A stretch of DNA of 64,000 bases from Lasiodiplodia sp. COLG20 (Eukaryota > Ascomycota > Dothideomycetes > Botryosphaeriales > Botryosphaeriaceae): NCBI GenBank assembly GCA_009801085.1, contig VNWV01000002.1, positions 124,001 through 188,000 on the forward strand, given 5' to 3'. The notes beneath the pieces were generated by a model. It searched no databases and was not told the origin of the DNA. It saw nothing but the letters and a program-made list of their open reading frames with translations. Positions 19,872 to 30,186 of this stretch are shown here, piece by piece; within the stretch, counting starts at the first letter, position 1; each line of letters opens with the position of its first letter. A program made the position numbers and the translations under genes.

Positions 19872-22800
19872 ATGGCTCCGCGGTGGGATGAGGCTCAGCG
19901 GTGGGATGAGGTTTGGGACAATGAATGCGTCGCATATTTCTGCTGGCGTATGGTACCGAAGCTGATAGAGCTCCCGGAATTCGAAGGCCTCCCAGAACCC
20001 GCTCTCTATCCAGTTAGTCAAACGAAACATTGTCATTTGAATCTTGTACTAACGACTACAGTGTCGATCATGTATTGAGCAGTGGAAAGACGCAGTCATT
20101 ACCATCCTTAGCTGGGCAGACAATGGTACCGTAAGCGTCAGCAAAGAATTTGAGGACTTTTACAGTAATTTCACTCTTCATGAATCAATCATTTCTAATT
20201 TAGTGAAACTTACTCTTGGTATACAGATGGTCTTCTCTATTTTCGAAATGTCTTTGACTCTATGAAAGAAGGCTCTCAAGAGGGTATACTTCAACAAAGC
20301 CTATTGGCTGTCGTATTTGATATACACGGTTCCGACCCAACGGTTCTTCCAGAAGCTCTTGATTATGCACTCAAACTCTGGGACTTGATACCGCGGGACA
20401 TTCGAGAAAACGAAAACACCAATTTCCAGACTCTTGTCTGGCCGGAGAACACATCTGCCCCACCCGGGGTACAGACTTTACGACGTGAGCTGTACCCTAG
20501 AATCTCGAGCCTAAGAAAGGGGCCCGTTGGCTGTCCATTTGAAAGGGTCAAACACATCTGTGCGTCACTCGCAAGCACTATCCCCGCCACAGCGCAACTA
20601 ACAAAGGTACAGATGGTAATATCGGCAGTTATACCTTTCTTCCAACACTTCTACCGATGGCTCAAGGCCTTCGTATATGTGTTCAACGTGCGTTCGACCT
20701 ACGCCGTAAGAAGCTTTGGGACATGATTTTGGAGGATTGTCAGACTCGGGATGTCTCTACAATCTCAGACAAGTCGGATGAAACTTCGCACAGAGAGACT
20801 AACATCGATATCTGTCTCACTGTTGGGCCCTCAGGATGTGGAAAGACCCGTCGATTATTCCAATTACTCAGGAGCCAATGGGGTTTCTACTTGCTTCCTG
20901 GGAACCTTCCCCGACGGCCTAGTCCTACACCACGACGCTCGAGGGCTCATTCGAGCGTAATTCGGCCAAAACCTAAGGATGAGGCGCTTTTTGATGAGTT
21001 AAGCTGTCGAGCTCGTCGTTCTGGGGGGTCGCGGGATACACAAACGTGGCATGACGACATCAAAACCATGGACCGGAAAGGATTTCATTGCTGGGCCATT
21101 GCCTACACCCGGATCCGTCAACTCCTGAGAATCCGGCTCGGTGTGCTCGAGGACTTCCTAGACCCAGCCTACAGACGGGCCTATCCAGCTGATTGGCTGA
21201 ATTTCCAGATATCCTTTGACGGCAGAGGCCGCGATATCTTCAATGATCTTTTTCGAATAGTGAGACTTTCACCTCAACCAAACGAATGGAAGTGGCCGAT
21301 ATCGGAAAGGCCACTACCGGTGCCCGGGATCTGGAATCTATCCCTGCCAAAGTCTCCTGAAGACAGCAGATATGAGAAACTCCTCTTTCCCAATGAGCCT
21401 GGAATGTTACCATGTATTGCATCAAATCTACTCATTTGTATTGACGAAGCTCAATGCGACTTGCAGGACATGTTTCAAGGAAGACCCGGCCTCATTCCCG
21501 GCTCCGGGTTAAGATCATTCCATCCATTTAGTTGCATAATGGAAGGAGCAGCATCTGAAATCTTTGAAATTCAGGAATCCAGTTATATGCAGATGATTAT
21601 TTCAGGAACAGCATTGCAATTACAATCCACTTTGAGGACTTTAGCGGCAGATATTCCTAAGATTCAAGATGTTTCTTCCCTGAAAGAATTCACGAAAAAG
21701 CTGTTTGAGTTCGCTTCTGAGCGGAAATCAGATTCGGCAAGCCAGGAGGAATTCATGAAAAAAGCCAGAGAAGACCACATCAAAGCTTTGGATGTGATGC
21801 CCAAGCTTCATGTAGAAAGCGATTTTGAGCTTGTTGAGGATGATTCTTCATTCACGGAGCTTCTGATGGAAATGATTCCGGGCTGCGATGAAAAACTTCA
21901 GAGTGTGATAAGGGAACATTCCAAGCCTCTCCGTGGGAGATATCAGTGGTCCGTCTGCTACCTGAATGAGCTTAGAGACGTTATCAAACGGAAGGGGGAG
22001 ATAGATCCTCAAGCATTCGGCGAAGAGGCTGCAAAATGCTGCCAACGAGTACATGTGGGGGCGAAGGAAGGGTTGAAGAATCGGTTACAGGAAATTGACA
22101 GAAGATCTTTCCAAGAACTTTCAGATATGTTTCAGAACCGGTCTGCTCAGTCCGATCCATACGCCAACAAAGTTCTGCTGGAGGATGTCCTGAAGCGACA
22201 AGATCAACGCAAGAAAATGCTTGATGAACTTTGTTGGTTGGCTGTTCGCAGTGACCTGCTGGGAGAGAGCACCATATTCCAGTCGGAGGAGTGTGCAGAG
22301 ATGGTCGCTCTGGGCTTTGCGTTCGCAGAAAATGCAGGTCATGGTGGCACGAAAATTGCGAGAAAGATAGTCTTGAAAGAGAGAATCGCGGTGGAAGCCG
22401 CGGTGGAATACTTCCAGGCCCAAATATTGGACGGTAAATCTAGCAGATACGACGACGCTCTCAAAGGATCTTTCTACAAGGAACAAGGAAACCTCAGTGC
22501 TCTTGGGAAAAAGGCGGAGCTGTTTTTTGCTTGGGTAAGTTAGCTCTATGATCAACGTGCGAATATGACTAATATGTAAAAAGCATCTGAAGAAAGTTCT
22601 TCGAACGCCTGGACGGCGTATGGATGCGGTTCTTCCCACTTTTTCGAGAAGAGAACGAATGAAAGTGCTTAGCCTCCTTGTAGGACAAGCAAAGAACGTG
22701 GAAGATCTGCTTCATGGAAGTGAACACCGTTCAAATGCCGATACCCTCTCTAAGGTCCAGTTTAGGTGTGATCCCGATCAACTCTACCTGATTGAGGGTG

Positions 22801-23626
22801 CCCAGACTGCGTTCCAAGAGAAGAATTACAGAGGTCGGCCAGAAACAATGTGGGGTTGGTTGAAGATGATCCGCGAGGGAAGTCCTGGCCTCAAATCAAT
22901 ATTCTGGTTCCCAAGTGACAAGGCGGGCCCTGATGTTATTTTTGCTTTAAAAGGGATGAAAAGTCACCGTGACTACAGCAACCAAATCATCGAACCTGGA
23001 GTCTCAGGTCCCATAGATAAAACCGGAGAATCAGGAGACGAGCCTGGAAAGATCGACAGCCATATTGTCTTGTGCGTTGTACAGGTACGTCTGTCCAAGT
23101 ATGAGTTTTCAGAACCGAGGAGCTAATCTACACATTGAAGATCAAAAGACAGGAGGCCAATCGAGATATTCCAGGGGCAATCTTAAGCACCAGTCCAAAT
23201 CACTGGTTTCGCCAAGGAAGTCACTCCGAGGCCAAACATATCCTTCAGGAATTGAGTGAATGGCGCAAAGAAAGGCATCCCATTATTCGGATCCTCATTA
23301 CTTCCTTGACAGATCCACCGACAGATAATCCCAAGAAAAAGCAACCGAAGGAATATCTCCAGGAAGAAATGACTGAGTCGCCGACGTGGGAAAAATTCAA
23401 CCCGAATACTCGGAAGACTAAAGGCAAGTCTCGGAAGGTCAAAGGCAAGTCCCGGAAAACTACAGGCAAATCTTCAAAGCTTTCGGCAAACGACGACACT
23501 AAAGACTTCGAAGGCGTCGGAATCCCTTTGAATCAGCAATACTTCAACTGGGTTGGTGCTGAGCACGATGGAGATCTTTTTGGAGCCGCTTTCAAGGAGT
23601 TCAATAGAGTCGAGAGGAATGCGTAG
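19872..23626 (+). CDS. P-loop NTPase with C-terminal PD-(D/E)XK-like nuclease domain (Crinkler-type architecture)
   Basis: Six exons: 19872..20012, 20062..20164, 20227..20559, 20613..22534, 22584..23084, 23141..23626; 1161 aa. The intron at 20560-20612 is inferred from a strong branch/acceptor (CAACTAAC...TACAG) that joins two overlapping open frames. Walker A is VGPSGCGKTRR (about 263-273) and Walker B is LLICIDEAQ (about 465-473). Near the C-terminus GPDVIF (about 947) is followed by CVVQIKRQ, where Q1000 ends exon 5 and I-K opens exon 6. This PD...Q-x-K spacing is typical of restriction-endonuclease-fold nucleases. The tail has three tandem basic units (KGKSRK-like, about 1093-1113), a possible nuclear signal. 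The N-terminus repeats RWDE. The domain order recalls Crinkler-type NTPase-nuclease proteins in fungi and oomycetes; the family name is inference. Codon use is balanced, unlike the GC-rich neighbours. Confidence 0.8.
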
Positions 23627-24455
23627 CGTTCAGATATTTCCTAATAGTCTAGATACCTCAAATTGTGTATGATCTTTCTACAGGGGTGCTGCAGCCGATG
23701 GCTAGCGTAATTATGCCACAGGTCTGCTTTAGAAAAGGAAAATCTAAAGCAGAGCTAGGATATAATTACGCTGGTTATCGGCTGCAAGAGGAAGCTGTAC
23801 GTTCCTAAAAGTTACGAAAAAAGTCTCGCAAGATACTCTTGTCCTGTGGCTATGAAAACGAACATTTTCGCCAGAAGGACAGACACATACGGCCTTTAAT
23901 TCCCCTTGAAGGTTCCCACTGCATTTCTATAAGAACCCCGGAACGACATGAATGCTGAATTCTGGCCCAATCGGCCTGCACACCGAACGAACTTTATCGC
24001 GATAATCACTCGCTTGAAGAGGCAAGGCTCTGCAAGCTCCACTTGTGCTGACTGGGTGGTTGTGTACAACTGGGTATGCGGGGCCAACCAAAAAAAGCTC
24101 AGCATGTTCCTTTTTTAGGCTTTTGGCCCCGCGACGTAATTTGGGGGCCATGTTTCTGACCCAGAAAACTCCATTTGGATATGAATGGATCTTGGCGTCA
24201 GCTCAATGGGCAAGCATTTGTGGGGCAAAGCATGTAGGATGGGCTTGGCCGTAAGGCACCCCGCAAAATCAGAGGTCAACGGCATAACACTGTTCCGCCA
24301 GACATACGCCGCCCCTAAAGTTGTGATTCACAAGAACACTCCTCTGTCCCTGCGCCTCGGCTCTCCGGAATCAATCCGACCTTACGACCGCCGATGAGTG
24401 ACGCAACATCTCCACGTTCTCTACGTAAAGACCACCTGAGTTGAGGCTCAACATC
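23627..24455. other. Intergenic region containing a complete family B element
   Basis: The element is at 23690-23786, 63 bp after the stop of the NTPase-nuclease gene. The rest is promoter for the next gene. No other coding sequence is supported. Confidence 0.5.
23690..23786. mobile_element. Family B miniature inverted-repeat element, complete copy
   Basis: 97 bp. The 25-bp terminal inverted repeats are 23690-23714 and 23762-23786; they begin TGCAGCCGAT and end GCGTAATTAT, differing at only a few positions. Inside lies a perfect 11-bp hairpin, 23723-23733 (TCTGCTTTAGA) against 23743-23753 (TCTAAAGCAGA), with a 9-base loop. No open frame. This fits a MITE or another small palindromic element moved in trans. 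Partial copies are at 13174, 18596, 31915 and 54003. Confidence 0.8.
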
Positions 24456-25900
24456 ATGCAGAAACGCAGGTCACACACAAAATCACGTCGGGGATGCATG
24501 AGCTGCAAGAAGAAGCACATCAGGGTAAGGATTCAGCTGCCAAATTTCCCTTTACAGCATTAAGATGCAGCCATTTAGCCACGAACCGTCACTAACAACG
24601 CCAACAGTGCGACGAGCTCGGCCCTCCCTGCGCAAACTGCATGGCGCGGTCGACGCACTGCGTCTACCCAGCCACAGCGAAGAACCGCAGCACAACCAAC
24701 TCCACCACACCCTCCACATCCACCTCCCACTCCACCAACCCCCCTCCCCTCCCGCACGCCCCATCCCCGTCCCTCCCGACCGGATCATCAACCTCCAGCT
24801 CCCGCCGCCTCCTCGAGCTCGAACTCATGCACCGCTGGACCACACGCACCTACACCAGCCTCTGCAGCATCCCGCCCGACACGCAAATTTTCCGAGACCA
24901 CCTCCCGCAAAAAGCCCTCCAATACGACTGGCTCCTCAACAGCCTCTTCGCCCTCTCCGCCCTCGACCTCTCCTGCACCACCCCCCGCGATGCCTCGCCC
25001 AAAGCCGCCACCTACGCCCGCGCGGCCATCGAGTACTACGACGCGTCCGTGCGGTCGTACCGCGCCGCCGTCGCGGACATGACGGTCGAAAACCACGACA
25101 GCCTGTTCTCGGTCGGGTACGTGGTGGCGGTGTACGCGGCGGCGAGCATGTGGGTGGCGCGGGGTGACGATGGCGGCAGCCTGCCGAAAGTGCTGGAGCT
25201 GGCGCCGCAGTTTTTTGATTTGCTGGCGGGGACGTCGATGATTAGCAGGCGCTGCATGGAGTGGCTGATGCAGTCGATGGAGTCGGTGCGGATAATCAAG
25301 CTGATGGAGCCGGCGACGGAGAGGGATTTGGATGAAGGGGCAAGGGCGGCGTTGGCGCGGTTGGGGGTTGTGTGTGAGGGGATATATCCGTCGATGGTGC
25401 CGTTGGGTTTGGCGGGGGCCGGGCTGGCTGGAGGGGATGGGGAGGACGTCGTTACGGTGGGAGAAGCTGAGCGGGTGCTTGAGCCGAATCCGGAGCGGGA
25501 GATGTATGCGAGGTTGATGCCGCAGATCGTGCGGTGCTTCGCTGAGGACGCTAGAGGTATTGTCGGTGGTATTTGCTTGGCTTTCCCGGCGATGGCTGGT
25601 CCTGAGTTCAAGTGTGCCATCGAGAGGTTCGAGCCTATGGCTCTGCTCGTTCTCATGTACTGGGCGGTCTGTCTTGAATATTATGGCATGAAGATGTGGT
25701 GGGCGAATGGGCTCGGAACGCGGCTGATCGTGGAAATAACGGAGGCGTTGGAGCGGTCGGAAGCATATTTGATGCCGGAGTTTTGGGAAGCCGTGGACTG
25801 GGCGAGACGTCGGGTGGGGTTGCCGGGACTGCTCTACGTCAGTGGTCCTCAGGTGGAAGTTGTGGACCTAGATGATGGAGCAGATTATACGCATTTGTAG
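24456..25900 (+). CDS. Zn2Cys6 transcription factor, C6 cluster split by an intron
   Basis: Exons 24456..24524 and 24608..25900 (83-bp intron, GTAAGG...CAACAG), 453 aa. The zinc cluster is divided between exons: exon 1 ends GCMSCKKKHIR and exon 2 opens CDELGPPCANCMARSTHC, giving the C-x2-C-x6-C-x6-C-x2-C-x6-C pattern. A Ser/Thr/Pro linker follows, then LLELELMHRWTTRTYTSL and LPQKALQYDWLLNSLFALSAL. These are typical of the DUF3468/fungal_trans_2-like group of C6 regulators, which often act in sterol or secondary metabolism. The last 150 residues end in a short acidic tail. Expected to be nuclear; its targets are not evident, and the adjacent gene is a secreted hydrolase on the other strand. 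Confidence 0.9.
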
Positions 25901-26120
25901 AGAGATATATGAAAGTCTATATGCAGAGTGTATATGTATATCTTGACCAGGGACGAGTTGCAAGGGAGCATGTGATGCAAGAGAAATGCAGGACCTTAAC
26001 TAACGGGGATGCAAGAAGGAAAACAGCAAAACAGAGAAAATGATCAAAGCGTAAAGATACAGGGGATGCAATATACAAATGGGCAACACAATGCTTCAGG
26101 CGTCTGAAACAGCAGCAACT

Positions 26121-27981
26121 TCAGGCAAGATCAGCGGGAAAGTAGTCTTGCCATGTCGAATTCGAGAACAGAGGCTCGTCGACCTCGCACACGGTTCCGG
26201 GTTCAGGCAGCGTGCCTTCCATGAGATATGCCTGAATGGCCTTGACTGTGCAGGAAGACACCTGCTTGAGTGAGCTGTGCTGTATTACAGAGATGTATTA
26301 GCGGATATAAGCAACTTCAAGTGATTAGATGCACGTACACCAAAGCCATTTTGCTTGAGGGCCACGGCGCCTGGAAGGCTCTCACTGGCGTTGACCGCAC
26401 CAGCCCAGGACGTGATTGGGTCGTATGTAGTGCCAATGGCCAGGACTGGATGCCTCATCGGCACGTTGAAGTCTCCCAGGTATCGCTCCTTGGCCGCAAT
26501 ATGCCACTTGTCGCACTGCATGGTGAAGTGAGTGAAAATATCGCCTCCGAGTCTGCTGATCGCCCATTGCTCGTATACTGCTGGGAGGCTGTCTTCCAAT
26601 TGAGGCTCTCGTCTTGTCTTGTCGCTGCACGTGATTCCGATCCTCGTCTCGGTGGACATCATGCCATTGGGCGGAGCAAGGGCGACAACTGTTGCAATAT
26701 CTTTGGCTGTCAGGTTTCCTGTCATCAAGCCGTCGATGAGCCTAGCTGTCGTGGCAAATAGGCGAGGCTCGTAAAGCAATCCAAAGACCAGCCCTCTCAC
26801 GGAGCTGAATGTGAACGAGAAGTCCGGGTAGGATATGGGATGGTACTTGAGGTCTTCCACCCACTCGTAGAATTCCTCCTCCACGATGGCAGCTGTCTTG
26901 TTGGGCCGAGTCAAAGCACACTTATCGCCGGCTTCGAAACAAGCCTCCAGGAATGCGGTGAAAGCCTTATCAAGGTCATTCATGGACTCGATTTCGCTAC
27001 AAGAGCTGTTAGTTCAGGCATCCTAATTCTGGGTCACGCATGGGAAAGGCATACTGATAGTGCCAGTAATTGTGTGGGTTCAGAACAGCATCGATGATGA
27101 TTCGGTCAACTCTGTCGGGGAACATGGCAGCTACGGTTGCTCCCAGGGCCGAGCCGTAGGAGAGCCCTGAACGTGTGTCAGCAAAGCCTGGAAGCGAATT
27201 CCTCGGAAGCATTTCTTACCCCAAAACCTCAAAAGACCGTCCTCCCCAAGAGCGTCAACCACAGAGATCAAGTCTCTGGCGATGTACGCCGTTCCAATTT
27301 TGTCGCCAATGCTGGCGGCGTAGGTGCTGTTCTTACACTTATCGACGTAGTTCTGCGTGATAGCCCACAGCTCACCAATGGCCGTGTCGGAGGAGTTGCC
27401 GCTAACGGCTTTGTTCGCATAATCCCAGATGAGCTTCTCACTCTCATCGCTATGGCATGTGAATGGAATGGTATCCAGGGTTGCCCTATCCCGATATCCA
27501 TTGTCAGCACACATAATAAGAGCCTTTCCGGAGAAACGCTCTCTTACCTCGTGTCGAACGCGACAAGGTCGTAGTGACCGCCGGAGTACCTGAAAACAAG
27601 TGTTAAACCACTGGCGGTGATGCCCTTTGACGGTCCGACTTACGCCATTAGTTGAGCACCCAGTCCAGCGAGATCCTCACGTCCATGAGCTCCAGGACCG
27701 CCGAAATTGAACTGTATGCTTCCCCGTGAAGGCTGCTTTGTAGCAGCTATCTTGGCTAGTTTGAGGTCGAGCTTTTCGGTGGAGTTCGGCTCGAGATAGT
27801 CTAAGGGAACAGGGAGAGTTGCGCAGAGCATAGGCATTGTCTGAGCCTCAGAGATGTTGCACGGGCTCCATTGAAGACTCTGGCTCCGGTTTGTAGGACC
27901 ATAAGGACCCTGAGGTGCCCCGAGGGCAACACTGGTCAGGAGTGGTAGGAACTGAAGATAGCGAGAAAATATGGGAGACAT
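26121..27981 (-). CDS. Secreted serine hydrolase, S33/TAP-like (tripeptidyl-aminopeptidase type)
   Basis: Six exons on the complement: 27981..27644, 27589..27548, 27485..27220, 27166..27055, 26996..26339 and 26279..26121; 524 aa. The ATG at 27981 begins a signal peptide (MSPIFSRYLQFLPLLTSVALGA); an in-frame ATG at 28092 would bury it. The alpha/beta-hydrolase core shows FNFGGPGAHG (oxyanion loop) and YDLVAFDTR. The nucleophile elbow GLSYG has Ser218. The acid is in GTTYDPITSW (Asp about 445), and the histidine is in GFGHSS (His473, first codon of exon 6). The C-terminal part fits the TAP-like C domain (PF08386). Likely an extracellular peptidase that releases N-terminal peptides or amino acids; the substrate is unproven. 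All junction phases agree, and each motif is restored by splicing. Confidence 0.9.
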
Positions 27982-29001
27982 GGTGAATGGTGGTAAAGAC
28001 CGTCGATGCGATGATGAAGGCAGAACAAGGGCGGATCTTGTGCTTAAATACTCTGAATAATCAGCTCCGCACTGACGTTTAAACAGAAACATGGAAGGAC
28101 ATGATGATCAGAGCAGAGGCGGTGCACACCAAATGCCATTAAAGGCACACCAAGGCGGCAATGACGTCAAAAGTCAAGGATGAGCATTCTCCTAGCGTGC
28201 AACTCCAGCCTGCCCAGTCTCTTGTACCTCTGTACAATATAGCAATGCGCTTGGCATCAGGCTGTGTATTTGTGGCCAGCAAATTAGAAGCGTGGAACTT
28301 TTAAGCCATGTAAACGCTAAGCCCGGAAGTGGTCGGTCAGGAAGCCATCAGTTACGCGTATCGAGGTCTGTCAGCCTCGTGAGAAGACAATTAGCTGAAA
28401 CGGGCTAGATCCGAGACTGTCAGATCTGTGGTGGCTCATGCTCAATCACCGTTGGTGCGGATACGCGTATACCATCCTTCCCGTAAGCGACCAATCAGGT
28501 AGCGAAGCGATGGCCACTGCCAAGCATCACAGCCGCACGATCTACACGTGGACTGCAAGAAGAGCACAGGGCAGGCTTTTCAACAAGGCTCAGGTGTATT
28601 CCAAGAACATACGTAAGAGAAAGTCAATTGCTCATAGCCTTCTTTGGTTTTCGCCTGGGACCTCACCTTGCGCTCCGGACGTGCACCACTTCGTATGGAG
28701 GCGCCGTTGAACCAAACATCTGGCTTGCAATACAGAGCTCAAAAGAAAGACCTCAGACGCTACCAAGCCTTCCAAAAGTAACACACGTGGGTAGTTGAAG
28801 CTATCGTCGGGATGTAAATGTATAATTATTAATTCGACATTAGCATCCGGATGACGGCTTCAACTACCCATGGCATGACTCGTTTTTGCATGCAGTCTAG
28901 AGGGTAGGCAAATGCCAATGGTATTCAATCAATTTGTTTGGCTATAGTACCGAAGGGAAAACCAATAAACTCTATCCCGCTCCCATTGTCTGACGCCATG
29001 A
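27982..29001. other. Intergenic region with promoter of the hydrolase gene and a family A copy
   Basis: A TGACGTCA palindrome lies at 28162-28169, about 180 bp before the hydrolase start. A family A element is at 28789-28869. No protein gene is supported; the open frame at 28438-28710 on the + strand has no recognisable features. Confidence 0.45.
28789..28869. repeat. Family A fold-back element, copy A2
   Basis: 81-bp palindrome from GGGTAGTTGAAGC to GCTTCAACTACCC with an AT-rich centre (ATAATTATTAATTCGA). It lies 133 bp past the stop of the gene at 29002-29835. Same length as A1 and A4. Confidence 0.85.
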
Positions 29002-29835
29002 TCAGAGGGCGTCCACGGCGGCCTTGATCTTCTCGAGCTTCTCCCGGTGCTCGATGCTGATGTCCTGGTAAGTGGAGCGCAAGTCGTTGCCGAGGCCGGC
29101 AGCGAGCACCACGAAGAAGAGCGCCAAGTTGACCGAGACGTCTTGGTGCGGACCCGGAACCCAGTCGAAGGTCGCGACCTCGGGAACGATGACGCCCGGA
29201 GAAAGCGAGGTGTGGCGGCGGCAGACCATGAGCTCGACGGGCGTGATGCACCAGAAGTACCTGGTGCCACGCGTGTTCGCGTAGTACGCGATCTCGGCCA
29301 GGTGCTTCCTCGCCCAGGTGTTGCTCATGTCGTCGACGGGCTTGAAGGAATTGTAATGCTCGCGGGTGACCCTGGCGACGCCGGGGGCGAGGCACGTGTG
29401 CCGCTGCTCTCTAGCGGGAGCCTCGGATGGGACTACGGCGAAATCCGGCATGTCAGTCTCGTCGGAGCTTCCGGCGGAGCCAGCGGCGATGCAGATCTTG
29501 GGAAACTCGGGTACGTGGGCCAGGGCCTCGCCGACAACGCTCAGGGCAGTGCCGACAATGTTGGTGTTCCACTGGATGACTAGGCGCCTGAAGGTGTCCT
29601 CGTCGAAGACTATCTTCCGCGTGTCGGCGAGGTACTTGAAGTGATCGGGGAAGTCAAACTCCTTGTACAGGAGGAAGCCGAAGGTGTGCTTGATGTAGTC
29701 GAGGGTCAAACTCCACTCCGTTGCCGTGCGGATGTAAGGCAAGTCCTTATCCGTGACCCGGGAGGGCTCGGAGATGCGGATGTCGAGAAACGGGTTGGGC
29801 TGGGTGAGGAAGGCGATAAGAGTCTCGCGACGCAT
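29002..29835 (-). CDS. Uncharacterised fungal protein, possible endonuclease-fold domain
   Basis: Single exon, 277 aa, ATG at 29835. I do not recognise the family with certainty. The segment MPDFAVVP (about residue 128), later WARKHLAEIAYYANTRGTRYFWCITPVELMVCRR, resembles the region found beside or within fungal-type protein kinases, where an Asp and a strand-borne polar residue suggest a PD-(D/E)XK-like fold. Here the usual E-x-K signature is not clear. The C-terminus ends with a charged helix (EHREKLEKIKAAVDAL). It sits upstream of family A copy A2, downstream of A3, and is followed on the same strand by the two kinase-like paralogues. That arrangement may indicate a shared role, which is inference. 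Soluble; no signal peptide or membrane segment. Confidence 0.7.
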   Translation of the reverse strand: MRRETLIAFLTQPNPFLDIRISEPSRVTDKDLPYIRTATEWSLTLDYIKHTFGFLLYKEFDFPDHFKYLADTRKIVFDEDTFRRLVIQWNTNIVGTALSVVGEALAHVPEFPKICIAAGSAGSSDETDMPDFAVVPSEAPAREQRHTCLAPGVARVTREHYNSFKPVDDMSNTWARKHLAEIAYYANTRGTRYFWCITPVELMVCRRHTSLSPGVIVPEVATFDWVPGPHQDVSVNLALFFVVLAAGLGNDLRSTYQDISIEHREKLEKIKAAVDAL

Positions 29836-30186
29836 TATGTCGTCGGGTGCTGTAAACGGACGCTGAGGCTAAGGCGCGGGTGTGAGTAGGAACGGACACG
29901 GGTGAGGAGGAACGGCGCAGGAGTAGGAAGGGCTAGGCGGGCGAATAAAAGCGTACCTGGTAGGGACTTGAAGCTATCGTCCGGATGTAAATGTATAATT
30001 ATTAATTCGACATGAACATCCCGACGATAGCTTCAACCACCCATGACATGAGCAAAAAACGAGTCCCGAGCTCAATGAAAAGAAAGAGAATATTACTTAT
30101 TGATCTAAGCTATTCGTTGAAGACCCCGGATGCTATTACATTTCCCTTGCATTCGCACCTGGTTCGTACCGGAGGCCTACGAACAT
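29836..30186. other. Intergenic region with family A copy A3
   Basis: Promoter of the gene at 29835 and 3' region of the first kinase-like gene, with the fold-back element in the middle (29963-30042). Confidence 0.5.
29963..30042. repeat. Family A fold-back element, copy A3
   Basis: 80 bp. The left arm begins GGGACTTGAAGCTATCGTCC and the right arm ends GATAGCTTCAACCACCC. The centre is the same AT-rich core as A2. One base shorter than the 81-bp copies. Confidence 0.85.

Noticed and set aside
27982..28092. Upstream in-frame ATG (28092) as start of the S33-type hydrolase
   Set aside because: It would place 37 polar residues before a clear signal peptide; the ATG at 27981 fits a secreted protein.
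28438..28710. 90-codon + strand frame between the hydrolase and the unknown gene
   Set aside because: No domain, no neighbouring exon that continues it, and a mixed composition like that of spacer DNA.
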